A stretch of 64,000 bases of DNA from AWTP1-13 sp963840075. GTDB taxonomy: Bacteria > Pseudomonadota > Alphaproteobacteria > Rhizobiales > Hyphomicrobiaceae. The first letter of the stretch is position 1, and each line of letters begins with the position of its first letter. The position numbers and the translations under genes are program-made. This document shows positions 18,104 to 27,285 of this stretch, in pieces. The stretch covers positions 1 through 64,000 of the forward strand of contig CAWIXS010000051.1 of the NCBI GenBank assembly GCA_963840075.1. The letters are read 5' to 3'. The notes under the pieces were generated by a model. It was not told the DNA's origin and did no database searches. It worked only from the letters and a program-made list of their open reading frames with translations.

Positions 18104-19327
18104 ATGCTCAAGGCCGTCAGCTTGTTTACGGGCGTCGGAGGACTAGACCTCGGCTTCGAGGCGGCTGGACTTCGACACTGCCGCTGCGGTCGAGCTGGAC
18201 CCCGTGAGCTGCCGCACGCTGCGGCTCAATCGCGACTGGCCGGTGATCGAGCGGCGATATCCACCAGGTCACCTCCAAAGAGCTGTTGCGTACAGCAAAG
18301 CTGAAAGTCGGCCAAGCCGACGTGCTGATCGGCGGCCCGCCGTGTCAGCCGTTCTCCAAGTCCGGCTACTGGGCGCGGGGCGACGCCTTGCGGCTCGACG
18401 ATGCCCGCGCCGACACGCTGACCGCATACCTGCGCGTCTTGCGCGATGTCCAGCCGAAGGCCTTCGTGATCGAGAACGTCTTCGGGCTCGCCTACAAGGG
18501 CAAGAGCGAGGGGCTGGACCGCATCCTTGCGGGGATCGAGCAGATCAATCGCGAGACTGGCACCAACTATCGTCCGGTCTGGCAAGTGCTCGACGCTGCA
18601 AGCTACGGCGTCCCGCAGCATCGCGAGCGCGTTTTCATTGTGGGCAGCCGCGATGGAAAGGAGTTCAGAGTTTCCGCAAGCGACGCACGGTGCCGCCGAC
18701 GACTTGCTGGCTGGCACCGATATTGAGCCCTACCGCACGGTATGGGATGCAGTCGGCGATTTACCCGAACGGCCGAACGACCCAGCCCTCAAGCTCGGAG
18801 GCAAGTGGGCCGACCTGCTGCCGAGCATCCCGGAGGGCGAGAACTACCTTTGGCACACCCCGCGCGGGGGCGGCATGCCGCTGTTCGGCTGGCGCACGCG
18901 CTACTGGAGCTTCCTTTTGAAGCTCGCCAAGAGCCGGCCGTCGTGGACCATCCAGGCTCTGCCCGGCCCGGCGACGGGCCCGTTTCATTGGAGCAGCCGG
19001 CGTCTATCCATCCAGGAGCTTTGCCGGCTGCAGACCTTGCCTGACGGGCTGCAATTCGACTGCGGGCGCAACGATGCCCAGCGCATGCTCGGCAATGCCG
19101 TGCCATCTCTGCTGGCCGAGGTCATTGCGCGCGAGATTCGCCGCCAGCTCCTCGGCAAGCCCATCCGAGAGAAAAAGCTCGCGCTGCTTCCACCGTCTCG
19201 GGGCCCTATTCCTCCGCCCGAGCCCGTTGCGAGGGTGCCGGTGGCATATCGCTCCCTGGTGGGCAATCACGCCGCGCATCCGGGTGAGGGCCGCGGGAAC
19301 AGGGCGCGTGCAAGATTGGCCGCTTGA
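18104..19327 (+). pseudogene. DNA (cytosine-5)-methyltransferase gene with three frameshifts
   Basis: All main C5-methylase motifs are present but spread over frames: motif I SLFTGVGGLDLGFEAAG in the first; FDTAAAVELDPVSCRTLRLN in the second from about 18170; then from about 18253 motif IV GGPPCQPFSKSGYW with the catalytic Cys, motif VI ENVFG and motif VIII PQHRERVFIVGSR in a third; and from about 18668 the target-recognition region and motif X GNAVPSLLAEVIARE in the first frame again. Each change is a net +1, near 18168, 18253 and 18668. Restored length is about 400 residues. Without repair no active enzyme can be made. Context with vsr and the nuclease gene indicates a former type II system. 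Confidence 0.88.
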
Positions 19328-19408
19328 GCTGGGCGCTGTCCGGTCGGCCTCGCCCCGTCCCAAGGCGCGCCACTAACACGAGCCGCATCGGCAGGAGGTA
19401 CCGCAATT

Positions 19409-19434
19409 GGGGTCAGACCCGCAGGGGTCTGTCC
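19409..19434. repeat. GGGTCTGACCC-type palindrome
   Basis: GGGGTCAGACCCGCAGGGGTCTGTCC, a single hairpin copy of the family found at 4186, 7340, 48294 and 51433. It separates the methyltransferase remnant from the next gene end by two bases. Confidence 0.75.
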
Positions 19435-19435
19435 G

Positions 19436-21210
19436 CTAACGCCGGATGCGGCCGTCGGCGCCTATGAAGGGCTCGTCGGCCGAGGGCCAGCGCTGGCTGC
19501 CGGCAGGGTCGGAGGCGGGCGACTTGCCGGCGGGCGGCGTCTGCTTGGCCTCCTTGACGACCGTGACCGCCGGGGTCTTCGTCTCCGCGCGCTCCAGATC
19601 GGCCATGCGCACCCGCGCGTCCCTGGCATAGCGCCCCTTGGGATGGGTGCCGAGGTAGCTCGCGTAGGAGGCCTTGCTGTTGCGGCGCTTGGCCTTGGAC
19701 CAGGCCGCATCCTCCCGCTCAGTCTCCACCGCATCGAGCAGGGCCAGCTTCTCCTGTGCCTGGGCCGCGTAGCTTCCGGAGGGGTGGTCGGCGAGATAGC
19801 GCTCCACGTCCTCCCTCGTTGCGCTCTTCTGCGCCGCGGCCCAGGCGGCCAGCTCGGCGCTCTGCCTGGCCTCGGCGGCGTCGATGGCGGCGATGGTCTG
19901 CCGGGCCTCGGCGGCGCGCTCGCCGTCGGGATGGGCGTCGAGGAAGCGCTGCCAGCCCTCCCTGGTCGCGCTCTTCTCGCGCCGCGGCCCAGGCGGCCAG
20001 CTCCGCGCGCTGCCTGGCCTCGGCGGCGTCGATGGCGGCGATGGTCTGCCGGGCCTCGGCGGCGCGCTCGCCGTCGGGATGGGCGTCGAGGAAGCGCTGC
20101 CAGCCCTCCCTGGTCGCGCTCTTCTGCGCCGCGGCCCAGGCGGCCAGCTCGGCGCGCTGCCTGGCCTCGGCGGCGTCGATGGCGGCGATGGCCTGCCGGG
20201 CCTCGCGCGGCGCGCTCCCCGTCGGGATGGGCGTCGAGGAAGCGCTGCCAGCCCTCCCTGGTGCCGGCTCGCTCGGCCTCGGCCCACGCGGCTTCCCGTT
20301 TCCTGGCGGCGCCCGGGGGTTGCTTGGGGATCGAGCTGGTGGTGACGGCGTCGGGGACCGGCCGGCGCGCCGTCTGGTCCCGAGCCCCGAGGAAGCCGGC
20401 GTAGTAGAGGCCGGCGAGCGCGCCAAGCACGACAGGGACGCTCGACGCCATGGCGCCGACGAAGAAGGCCCTGCGGGCGCGGCGTGCATCGCTGCGCTTG
20501 GCCTGCGCCCGCCCGCCGAAGCCTTTCAGCTCCTGGTAGGCGTCGTTGATCACCTTCATGCGCTCCGCGGCGATCGGGTCCACGGTGCGGCCGTCGGGGT
20601 GCAGCTCCTTGGCCAGACGCAGGTAGGCAGCGCGGATTTCCTGGCGCGACGCCCGGCGCGCGACGCCCAGCACGCTGTAGGGATCGCCCGCCGTGCCGCT
20701 GCGCTTCTCGTGCGTGCGCCTGGCGAGGTGCGAAGGGGCCCTCTGCCATCCGCTCGGCGGCATGAGACCCGCCGGCAGGGCCGTATGCTCGTCGCCGGTG
20801 GCGCCGTCGACCTGCGCCTGCGTCAGGTTGCGGGCGTGGCCGAATTGGGCGCCGGACAACGTTGCGCCATCGAGCCTGGCCTCCTTGAGATCGGCCTGAT
20901 CGAGGTTGGCATGGCTCAGGTTTGCGCCGCGCAGATCGGCGCACCCCAGACGCGCATGCGACAGGTCCGCCGCGATGAGCGAGGCACCGGCGAGATTGGC
21001 GCCGATCAGCGTCGCCTGCTCCAGCGCCGCTCCGCCGAGGTCTGCGCCACCGAGGTCGACCGGCCCGCCCTGGGCAGGGCCGAGCTGCCGGCGGCCCACC
21101 GACAGCTCGAGGCCGCTCAAGTCCGGGACGACGGCGGGATGCTCGGCCCGCCAGGCGTTCCACGCCCGCGGGCCTTCCGCCAGCTTTGCGACGTGGAGCG
21201 AATTGGCCAT
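19436..21210 (-). pseudogene. Pentapeptide-repeat / J-domain / membrane protein with tandem repeats, two frameshifts
   Basis: From ATG 21210: residues about 30-135 are pentapeptide repeats of the A(D/N)LxxA type (LGGADLGGAALEQATLIGAN). At about 170-225 there is a J-domain (DPYSVLGVARRASRQEIRAA) with an intact HPD in KELHPDG. At about 245-270 a transmembrane helix (VPVVLGALAGLYYAGFLGA). Then comes a series of near-identical 49-residue helical repeats (AAWAAAQKSATREGWQRFLD, AHPDGERAAEARQTIAAIDA). The frame changes at about 20205 and 19978, both by one extra C inside the repeats, and the original C-terminus ends at 19436 in the third frame. Restored length is about 590 residues. A J-domain joined to pentapeptide repeats at the membrane suggests an Hsp70 recruiter, but no function is known. 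Confidence 0.7.
19826..20262. repeat. Three near-identical 147-bp tandem repeats in coding sequence
   Basis: Units begin near 19826, 19969 and 20117 with GCGCTCTTCTGCGCCGCGG and are almost identical over about 147 bp; a degenerate fourth unit follows near 20263. The second unit has an extra C (GCTCTTCTCGCGCC) and the third has an extra C near 20205. These two insertions are the frameshifts of the gene. Confidence 0.9.
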
Positions 21211-21278
21211 CGCAATCGACTTTCAGCTGGGCCCGCACGCCCGGCCCGAACTCATACGTATCTCTTGTGCGTACCGTC

Positions 21279-22589
21279 TCAGAATTGGATGCGCGCTCCA
21301 ACAACAAAACCTTGCCAGGACGCGGCGGGCAGCTTGGTTACGGGGTTCTTCACAGGGTCGAACGCGCAGTCGGGGCCCTCGCAGGCGCTGCCCATGATGG
21401 TCGGATCGTAGAAATGAGCCTGGGCGTAGAGGAGCACGCTCGAGGCATCGATGGCCTGCTCGACGCCGAAGCCCCAGCGGCGCACCTCGGTCTCGACCAG
21501 CGTTCCCCAAGGCGTCGTGCTGCCGTCGACGACGCTCAGGATCTCGCTGACGTTGAAATTCCTGTAGACCCCGTGATCGACATAGAGCGTGGTCTTGCCC
21601 GCGCTGAGCCACTGCTTGGCGATGCCGAGCTGGGCGTAATAGAAGTAGGCCGCATCGGCGTTGACCGGCACCTTCAGCGCGGTGTCGCGCCAGCCGGCCG
21701 CCGCGGTGACATAAAGGCCGGTCGCCGTGTGCAGAAGGGACGCCGAGCCTCTCACGTCGTCGAACTTGAGCTCGCGATCCTTCATGTAGCCGGCGCCCCC
21801 GGCGAAGCGGAAGCCCGCAGAGCCGTTCTGGTAGCGCAAGGCGACATCCCACACGTCGTCGTTCCACGCCGTCGACAGCATGAAGCCCTTGAGGACCGGC
21901 GTGTCGTAGCGCACGAAGTTGCCGCGCAGGGAATCGATGTTGTGGGCGATCTGGCCCCACGTGACGTCGGTGGTGATGAACGGCTTGGCCATATCGAGGC
22001 GGATGCCGAACGCATTGTTGAAGTGCACGGCCGCATCGTTCATCTGGCTGCCCAGATTGATGAGCGTGATATCGTCGGTGGCGGGCGACTGAAAGCCGAT
22101 CGCGAGGCGCCCGAGATCCTCGGCCACGATGTCCCAGTAGCTCTGGCGCACGCGCAGGGCAGCGCCGCCGCCGAAGGTTTCCCGGAGGCCGTCAGTGTCC
22201 CCCGGACCGTTGAAGACCTCGTGGGAGGAGGGGAACACCGTCTCGACCTCGAAACGGTAGCCCGCAGTCCAGCCCGGCGCCAGCTTGGCCTGGCCGATGA
22301 GCCCGATGCGGCTCGACGAGGTGTGATTGTCGACGCCGAATACCCCGGTATCGAACCCGTCGTCCCAGACCAGCACGGCGCGGTTCACTTGACCGTAGAT
22401 ATTGAGCACCAGCCGGCGGTTGCCTCCGCGCGGTGTCGTCAGCTCCAGCTCCGCGACGCGCTCTTCCAAGCCGGCCAGCAAGTCCGCAGGGCTGTCGGCC
22501 TGCGCAGGCAGGGCGGCAAACGCAAGCGGCAGGAAAGCCACAAGGCAGGACGCCACCGCACTCGCGCCCGCCGCACCGAGTCTACGCAT
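21279..22589 (-). CDS. Outer-membrane porin
   Basis: A beta-barrel porin of about 436 residues. The signal peptide is MRRLGAAGASAVASCLVAFL ending near ALPAQA, followed by the periplasmic coiled coil LLAGLEERVAELELTT seen in rhizobial porins. Alternating amphipathic strands follow, and the last residues VVGARIQF end with phenylalanine, the outer-membrane insertion signal. ATG 22589 puts the signal peptide at the N-terminus; ATG 22652 is also in frame. It lacks the CCADLEER cysteines of the other two porins in the window and is only distantly like them. Substrate unknown. Confidence 0.88.
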   Translation of the reverse strand: MRRLGAAGASAVASCLVAFLPLAFAALPAQADSPADLLAGLEERVAELELTTPRGGNRRLVLNIYGQVNRAVLVWDDGFDTGVFGVDNHTSSSRIGLIGQAKLAPGWTAGYRFEVETVFPSSHEVFNGPGDTDGLRETFGGGAALRVRQSYWDIVAEDLGRLAIGFQSPATDDITLINLGSQMNDAAVHFNNAFGIRLDMAKPFITTDVTWGQIAHNIDSLRGNFVRYDTPVLKGFMLSTAWNDDVWDVALRYQNGSAGFRFAGGAGYMKDRELKFDDVRGSASLLHTATGLYVTAAAGWRDTALKVPVNADAAYFYYAQLGIAKQWLSAGKTTLYVDHGVYRNFNVSEILSVVDGSTTPWGTLVETEVRRWGFGVEQAIDASSVLLYAQAHFYDPTIMGSACEGPDCAFDPVKNPVTKLPAASWQGFVVGARIQF

Positions 22590-22825
22590 GCAACGCGCCC
22601 CAACTGCCTGACCGAGAGCAACAGGCAAGCCAATCGCGGGCCCCCTACTCATGGAGCACCATACCGCACAATGAACGACGGCCGGGCCCGATTCCAGCCG
22701 TCACGCACGGCATTATTTGGTCCCTGTTGAAAGCGCGCCGCACCCGGGGCCGTGCGCCGCGCTCGCGCCGCCTCGGAAATCCCAGCAATTCCAAGAAGGT
22801 GTGCGAGATCGCGCCTGCACGCCCG

Positions 22826-23926
22826 CTACGTGCGCATCACCAGCCGGTACTGCCGCTCGCTCAGGCCGTAGGTCCAGGCCACGCCCTCGCGGGGGGTACG
22901 CACGGTCGGCGGCACCTGCAGGAAGTAGCGCTTGTAGGTGCCGTCGGGCTCCGGCGTGCCGTTGATGACCTCCACGGCGGCCCACGCCTCCCAGCGCCAG
23001 CGCTGGCGCCACAGGATGCCGGTCTCGTCCTCCACCACGCGGTAGGCGCCGCCCTGCTCGACGAAGCGCTGCGGGGTCATGATGTCGATCATGCAGCGTC
23101 TGATCTGCGGGTCGTGCGCCGCCTCGATGGTGCGCACGTCGATCGACTCGGGGTGCTCGATCAGCCGGGCGGGGACCAGAATGCCCTTCCAGGCGTGGAT
23201 CTCGCAGCTGGCCCCGAAGCACAGAGCCGGACCGTCGGCGGCGTGCAGCCGCCCGTTGGCGTCGCGCCGGATGCGCTGGGGCCTGCGCAGCAGCCAGCAC
23301 ACGCGCTCGTGCGGCGTCATCCAGATGGCGCCGCGGGCGATCTCCCAAAGCCCGGCGAGTGCCGCCGTCTGGCGCGTCAGGCCGCACACGTCGTGCAGGA
23401 ACTGGAGGGCCCCGAGCCAGGCCGCCGACTGGAAGCTGAAGCCGCTGCCGGCGAAGCTCGCCCGCGACCTGCGGCGCGGGAAAAAGTCTGCCAGCCGCGT
23501 CGGCAGGATCGGCAGGGCGCGCTCGCCCAGCCGCAGCACGGCCTCGTCGACGCTGGCGCAGAAGGCCGGTAGACGCGACAGGCCGGACTCGCCGGCCAGC
23601 GCCATGCGCACGCTGAGCGATACGGCACGGTCGACGGCCAGCTCGGCCCTGCGGCGCACGGCGTCGACGATCAGCGGGCGCACGCTGTCGCCCGCTGCAC
23701 TTCGTCCTCGCGCCCACGCCACCGCGAGGTCCGCCGGGGTCTCGTACCAGACGATGTCGCGTGGCGGCGGCAAGCCCGCCGCCGCGTAGGCCAAGTCGAC
23801 TGCAGCGTGTACGCCCGTTTCGTTGGCGGGGCCGGTGGACTGGCGCAAGGCGTTCCACCGTGCCCCGTAGGCGGCAAGCTCGGCCCGCTGCTCTTGCGAC
23901 AGCGCGCCGATCTCAATCCGCGACAA
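22826..23926 (-). CDS. Conserved protein resembling DUF6745
   Basis: A 366-residue protein of unknown function. The C-terminal part (DGPALCFGASCEIHAWKGIL, RLIEHPESIDVRTIEAAHDP, RRCMIDIMTPQRFVEQGG) matches my memory of the DUF6745 family; this naming is from recall and not certain. The N-terminal part has PPPRDIVWYETPADLAVAWA. No signal peptide or membrane segment. It starts at a TTG (23926) that overlaps the end of the upstream 114-residue gene by 14 bases, so the two are translated together. Confidence 0.7.
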   Translation of the reverse strand: MSRIEIGALSQEQRAELAAYGARWNALRQSTGPANETGVHAAVDLAYAAAGLPPPRDIVWYETPADLAVAWARGRSAAGDSVRPLIVDAVRRRAELAVDRAVSLSVRMALAGESGLSRLPAFCASVDEAVLRLGERALPILPTRLADFFPRRRSRASFAGSGFSFQSAAWLGALQFLHDVCGLTRQTAALAGLWEIARGAIWMTPHERVCWLLRRPQRIRRDANGRLHAADGPALCFGASCEIHAWKGILVPARLIEHPESIDVRTIEAAHDPQIRRCMIDIMTPQRFVEQGGAYRVVEDETGILWRQRWRWEAWAAVEVINGTPEPDGTYKRYFLQVPPTVRTPREGVAWTYGLSERQYRLVMRT

Positions 23927-24257
23927 TTACCGCGTCCCTCGGCTCGAGCTCGCGCTGACGGCGGATGCGGTAGGTGCCCTCCGACAGGGCGACGGGGGCG
24001 TGCTCCTGATGCAGGATCGTGGCCGGGGCACCCTCGACCTTGACGTGGCCGATGTAGAGGCCGCCAGGCACGTCGCGCGCCAGCGCATCGTCCCGGAACA
24101 TGGTCACGCGCTCGAAAATGGCGTGGCGGTGTCCCGTCAGCTCACCCTCGGCCAGGACGACCGCGCCGGTCGCGTCCGGTGCGAGGACAGTCCCGGTGGG
24201 TTCGACATCGTCGACCCGCTCAATCAGCAAATCGCCCTGGGCGTACATTTCAGTCAT
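23913..24257 (-). CDS. Small conserved protein paired with the DUF6745-like gene
   Basis: 114 residues from ATG 24257, with a good AGGAG ribosome site eight bases upstream. The sequence MYAQGDLLIERVDDV ... VLAEGELTGHRHAIFE ... HQEHAPVALSEGTYRIRRQRE is all-beta and recurs in other genomes as a small hypothetical protein next to the large one, as far as I recall. The GHRHA and HQEHAP segments could bind metal. No membrane segment. Function unknown. Confidence 0.75.
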   Translation of the reverse strand: MTEMYAQGDLLIERVDDVEPTGTVLAPDATGAVVLAEGELTGHRHAIFERVTMFRDDALARDVPGGLYIGHVKVEGAPATILHQEHAPVALSEGTYRIRRQRELEPRDAVIVAD

Positions 24258-24670
24258 GGGTCTGGCTCCTCTACTGACAACTCGACTGCTCACAACGCAG
24301 CCCCTTCAGAGACCAACCACCCCCGGATCGTTCCGTTCCTCTCCCCCAGAAAGCAACCGCGCTTGAAGCGTTTTGTCCTCATTGAGTTAACGCGATTGTC
24401 AACGAGACGCCGAAAAATCCGGCGTTCCGATGCCCCGGAGCCAGCCGCGATGCAGCGACAAGAAGCGACCGGCGGGGATGCGTTGGCCCAGATGTCATGT
24501 GAGGAGCCCAGTTCATTTTGGCAACTTTGTGGAAGGCAAGGACAACGGGGACGTGCTATGCACGCACGGTGTCGCACGACGATGTGATCGTGGCCGATTG
24601 AGATTGAACAGATTTTGTGCGGTTATCGGTTCGATCGGGCGGCGAGGGGGCTCCAGCTAGGGTTAAGGGC
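24258..24670. other. Intergenic region, no gene seen
   Basis: About 410 bp between the divergent small-protein gene and kdsD. Frames here are short and not protein-like. It must contain both promoters. No repeat of the families found elsewhere is present. Confidence 0.5.
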
Positions 24671-25783
24671 GTGAGGGATTCGCACAATCCGAGCGCGAAC
24701 GGCGGCTCCGTCGCCAGACGCGAGGCAGCGCGCGTGATCGGTCCTGCCGCAAAACGCAATCCGCGGCCCACGCGCCCGGGCAGGGCGGCGGTGCCCTCCG
24801 CGCTCAACTCGGCGCTGCGCACGCTCGACCTGGAGCGGGAGGGGCTGGCGGCGCTGCGCGCTGCGTTCGACCAACTGCTCGGAAAGGCGTTCGGTGCGGC
24901 GGTGGCGATGCTCGCCGCCGCCAGCGGGCGGGTGATCGTCACCGGCATCGGCAAGAGCGGCCACGTCGGCCAGAAGGTGGCCGCCACGTTCGCCTCGACC
25001 GGCACGCCCGCGTTCTTCGTGCACCCGAGCGAGGCGAGCCACGGCGACCTCGGAATGATCACGCGCGACGACGCCATCGTCGCGTTGTCGTGGGGCGGCG
25101 AGGCGGTCGAGCTGCGCAACATCCTCACCTACTCGCGCCGCTTCAGGGTGCCGCTGATCGCCATCACCTCGCGCGCCCAATCCACGCTCGGCAAGCAGTC
25201 GGACGTGGTGCTGGAGCTGCCGCGCGCCAAGGAGGCCTGCCCGCACGGGCTGGCGCCGACCACCTCGACGACCATGCAGACGGCCATCGGCGACTGCCTC
25301 GCCATCGCGCTGCTCGAGCATCGGGGCTTCACCGCCCAGGACTTCAAGATGTTCCACCCCGGCGGGTCGCTCGGCGCCTCCCTCAAGTTCGTTTCCGACA
25401 TGATGCACACGGGCGAGAAGATGCCGCTCGTTCCGGTGGGCAAGGTCATGTCGGAGGCGATTCTGACGATGACGGAGAAGAGCTTCGGCTGTCTCGGCGT
25501 CGTCGACGGCAAGGGACGGCTCGTGGGCATGATCACCGACGGCGATCTGAGGCGCCACATGGGCGCGCGTCTCCTGCAGGCGCGCGTCGAGGAGATCATG
25601 ACGCGCAAGCCGAGCACGCTCGCCCCCGGCATGCTCGCGTCCGCCGCGCTCGAGCAGATCAACTCGCTGAAACGCGGCGACGCCTTCCGCCTGCCCGGCG
25701 TCACGCAGATGTTCGTGCTCGCCAAGGGCAGGCCCGTGGGCATCGTGCATATCAACGATTTGCTGCGCGCCGGCGTCGCCTGA
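24671..25783 (+). CDS. kdsD: Arabinose-5-phosphate isomerase
   Basis: Converts ribulose-5-phosphate to arabinose-5-phosphate, the first step to Kdo of lipopolysaccharide. An N-terminal SIS domain has VIVTGIGKSGHVGQKVAATF, VHPSEASHGDLGMI and the catalytic-region ACPHGLAPTTSTTMQTAIGD. Two CBS domains follow (VGKVMSEAILTMTEKSFGCL; VEEIMTRKPSTLAPGMLASA). The core begins near residue 40 of the GTG 24671 start, leaving an N-terminal extension of unclear reality; ATG or GTG starts further in are possible. Core length about 330 is normal. Confidence 0.93.
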   Translation: MRDSHNPSANGGSVARREAARVIGPAAKRNPRPTRPGRAAVPSALNSALRTLDLEREGLAALRAAFDQLLGKAFGAAVAMLAAASGRVIVTGIGKSGHVGQKVAATFASTGTPAFFVHPSEASHGDLGMITRDDAIVALSWGGEAVELRNILTYSRRFRVPLIAITSRAQSTLGKQSDVVLELPRAKEACPHGLAPTTSTTMQTAIGDCLAIALLEHRGFTAQDFKMFHPGGSLGASLKFVSDMMHTGEKMPLVPVGKVMSEAILTMTEKSFGCLGVVDGKGRLVGMITDGDLRRHMGARLLQARVEEIMTRKPSTLAPGMLASAALEQINSLKRGDAFRLPGVTQMFVLAKGRPVGIVHINDLLRAGVA

Positions 25784-25868
25784 ATCGCACCGAGCCGACC
25801 TCGTCACAATCGCCATCGGCGGGTGAGAGGGTGCATCGGCGCAATGCGGCTGTCGCCGCATTGGCAGC

Positions 25869-26137
25869 CTACCTCTGCAGATCCTCCAGCAAGACCGCAG
25901 CCAGCGCCTCCTCGGGGATCGCGCGGAAGCAGAGGGCCCGGAGCCGGCATCGGCCGCGTCGCGCTCGGCCGCGATGCGCTGCTGCTGCATGGCGCCGACG
26001 ACGCTGCGGTCCTCCGCCGTCCACAGGTCGGCGTTGGTGTTGAGCAGGCGCCTGCGCGCCGCCTCGAGGCGGACGGGCTCCATGCCGCCCTTCCGGGAGG
26101 TGGGCTGGAAACGCACGCCAGCCAGCGGCAAAGGCAT
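25869..26137 (-). pseudogene. Small conserved protein gene, frameshifted
   Basis: From ATG 26137 the frame reads MPLPLAGVRFQPTSRKGGME then LEAARRRLLNTNADLWTAED and MQQQRIAAERDAADAGSG, which looks protein-like. It then loses sense, while another frame continues CFRAIPEEALAAVLLEDLQR and stops at 25869. One frame change near 25940 joins them into a protein of about 90 residues. The start may be further upstream. No known domain is recognised. It faces kdsD. Confidence 0.45.
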
Positions 26138-26282
26138 TCTGGAGGCGCCCGCGGGTCGCCTTGCCGGCGGGCTGGCGTCGAGCGCGCCGATCGTCACGGT
26201 GGAGGATGCAACCCGAGTGGCCGGTGGGGAGGCCCCCGCCAGCCCGTCGACCGATGCATGTCGCGACGCGGGCCTCGCGGCG

Positions 26283-26687
26283 TCAGCGCAGCGGGAGCAG
26301 CGCCTGCAGGCGCTCGTCACGCAGATAGAGCCCGCCCCAGACCATCAGGCCGAGATAGAGGCCGAACAGCAGGTGCGAGAAGAGCGGGCTGCCGGCGCGC
26401 AGATGGATGGCGATCGCCCCGCCGAGATAGCCCGTCAGCAGGATCGCGCCGAGGAGCGCGGTGCGCGGGATGGCGTAGAGCGCCGTGCAGGCGAGGAGGA
26501 GGACGCCCAGCGTGCGCGCGAGGTGACCAGCGATGCCCAAACGCCCCTGCGTCTCCACGACGACGTCGAGCGGGACCAGCTTCATGACGCCGTCGGCGAC
26601 GAGGAGGACGATCACCACGCCGCTCAGGATGCGGCCGGTCCACACCCACCGAGGCACCGCCGGAGCGGCATCCGCCGTTGTTTGCAC
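26283..26687 (-). CDS. DoxX-like four-helix membrane protein
   Basis: 134 residues with four predicted transmembrane helices: ILSGVVIVLLVADGVMKLVP, ARTLGVLLLACTALYAIP, ALLGAILLTGYLGGAIAIHL and LLFGLYLGLMVWGGLYLRD. This fits the DoxX-like family often found with ArsR/AHSA1 gene pairs. The start is GTG 26687, with GGAGG six bases upstream. It is the last gene of the arsR - AHSA1 - VOC - DoxX series, all on the minus strand. Confidence 0.85.
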   Translation of the reverse strand: MQTTADAAPAVPRWVWTGRILSGVVIVLLVADGVMKLVPLDVVVETQGRLGIAGHLARTLGVLLLACTALYAIPRTALLGAILLTGYLGGAIAIHLRAGSPLFSHLLFGLYLGLMVWGGLYLRDERLQALLPLR

Positions 26688-26734
26688 TTCTTCCTCCTCT
26701 GCCGGTCCAATCGAGACGCGGGCGACCGCGCCCG

Positions 26735-27187
26735 TCACTTCTTCCTCGCCGGCGCCTTCTTCTTCGGCAGCGGCGCGTTCAGCATCCAGCGATGGCCGAA
26801 CGGGTCGGTGAGCATGGCGAAGCGCGCCTCCCAGAACATGTCCTGAGGCTCCTGCACACTCTTGCAGCCCGCCTCGACGGCGCGGCCGAAGACGGCATCC
26901 ACCTCGGCGGGCTTGGCGAAGTGGATCGCGGTGGCCACCGAGGCGGGCTTGTCCTTGGACGGGGCGCGCGACGCGCCGGCGGAGTCGAACTCGGGAAACT
27001 CGTCCGACAGCATGACGGTCCCCCCGTTGAAGCTGAGCTCGGCGTGCATCACGCGCTTGCCGTCCTGGGCCGGCAGGCGCGCAATCTCCTTGGCGGCGAA
27101 CGCCTTCTGGTAGAAGGCGATGGCGTCGGCCGCGCCCTTCACGGTCAGATACGGATTGGTCGATTGCATTTTCGTCTTGGTGGCCAT
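26735..27187 (-). CDS. VOC family protein (PhnB-like, glyoxalase fold)
   Basis: 150 residues. The fold starts NPYLTVKGAADAIAFYQKAF and has VMHAELSFNGGTVMLSDEFP and the closing strand FAMLTDPFGHRWMLN. Typical of the PhnB/3-demethylubiquinone-like group of vicinal oxygen chelate proteins; the enzyme activity, if any, is unknown. Ends in a lysine-rich tail. Lies between the AHSA1 and DoxX-like genes and probably is co-transcribed. Confidence 0.88.
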   Translation of the reverse strand: MATKTKMQSTNPYLTVKGAADAIAFYQKAFAAKEIARLPAQDGKRVMHAELSFNGGTVMLSDEFPEFDSAGASRAPSKDKPASVATAIHFAKPAEVDAVFGRAVEAGCKSVQEPQDMFWEARFAMLTDPFGHRWMLNAPLPKKKAPARKK

Positions 27188-27285
27188 GCGCGTCTCCTTG
27201 TCGTTTGCTTACCGCTGCAGGGAGATCGAATCGGTCGATGTCCGGCACCGTAGCGCCGGCAAAGCTCCGACGTCCCCTGACAAGC

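Noticed and set aside
19826..20262. CRISPR array
   Set aside because: The 147-bp units are coding tandem repeats without spacers and no cas gene is near.
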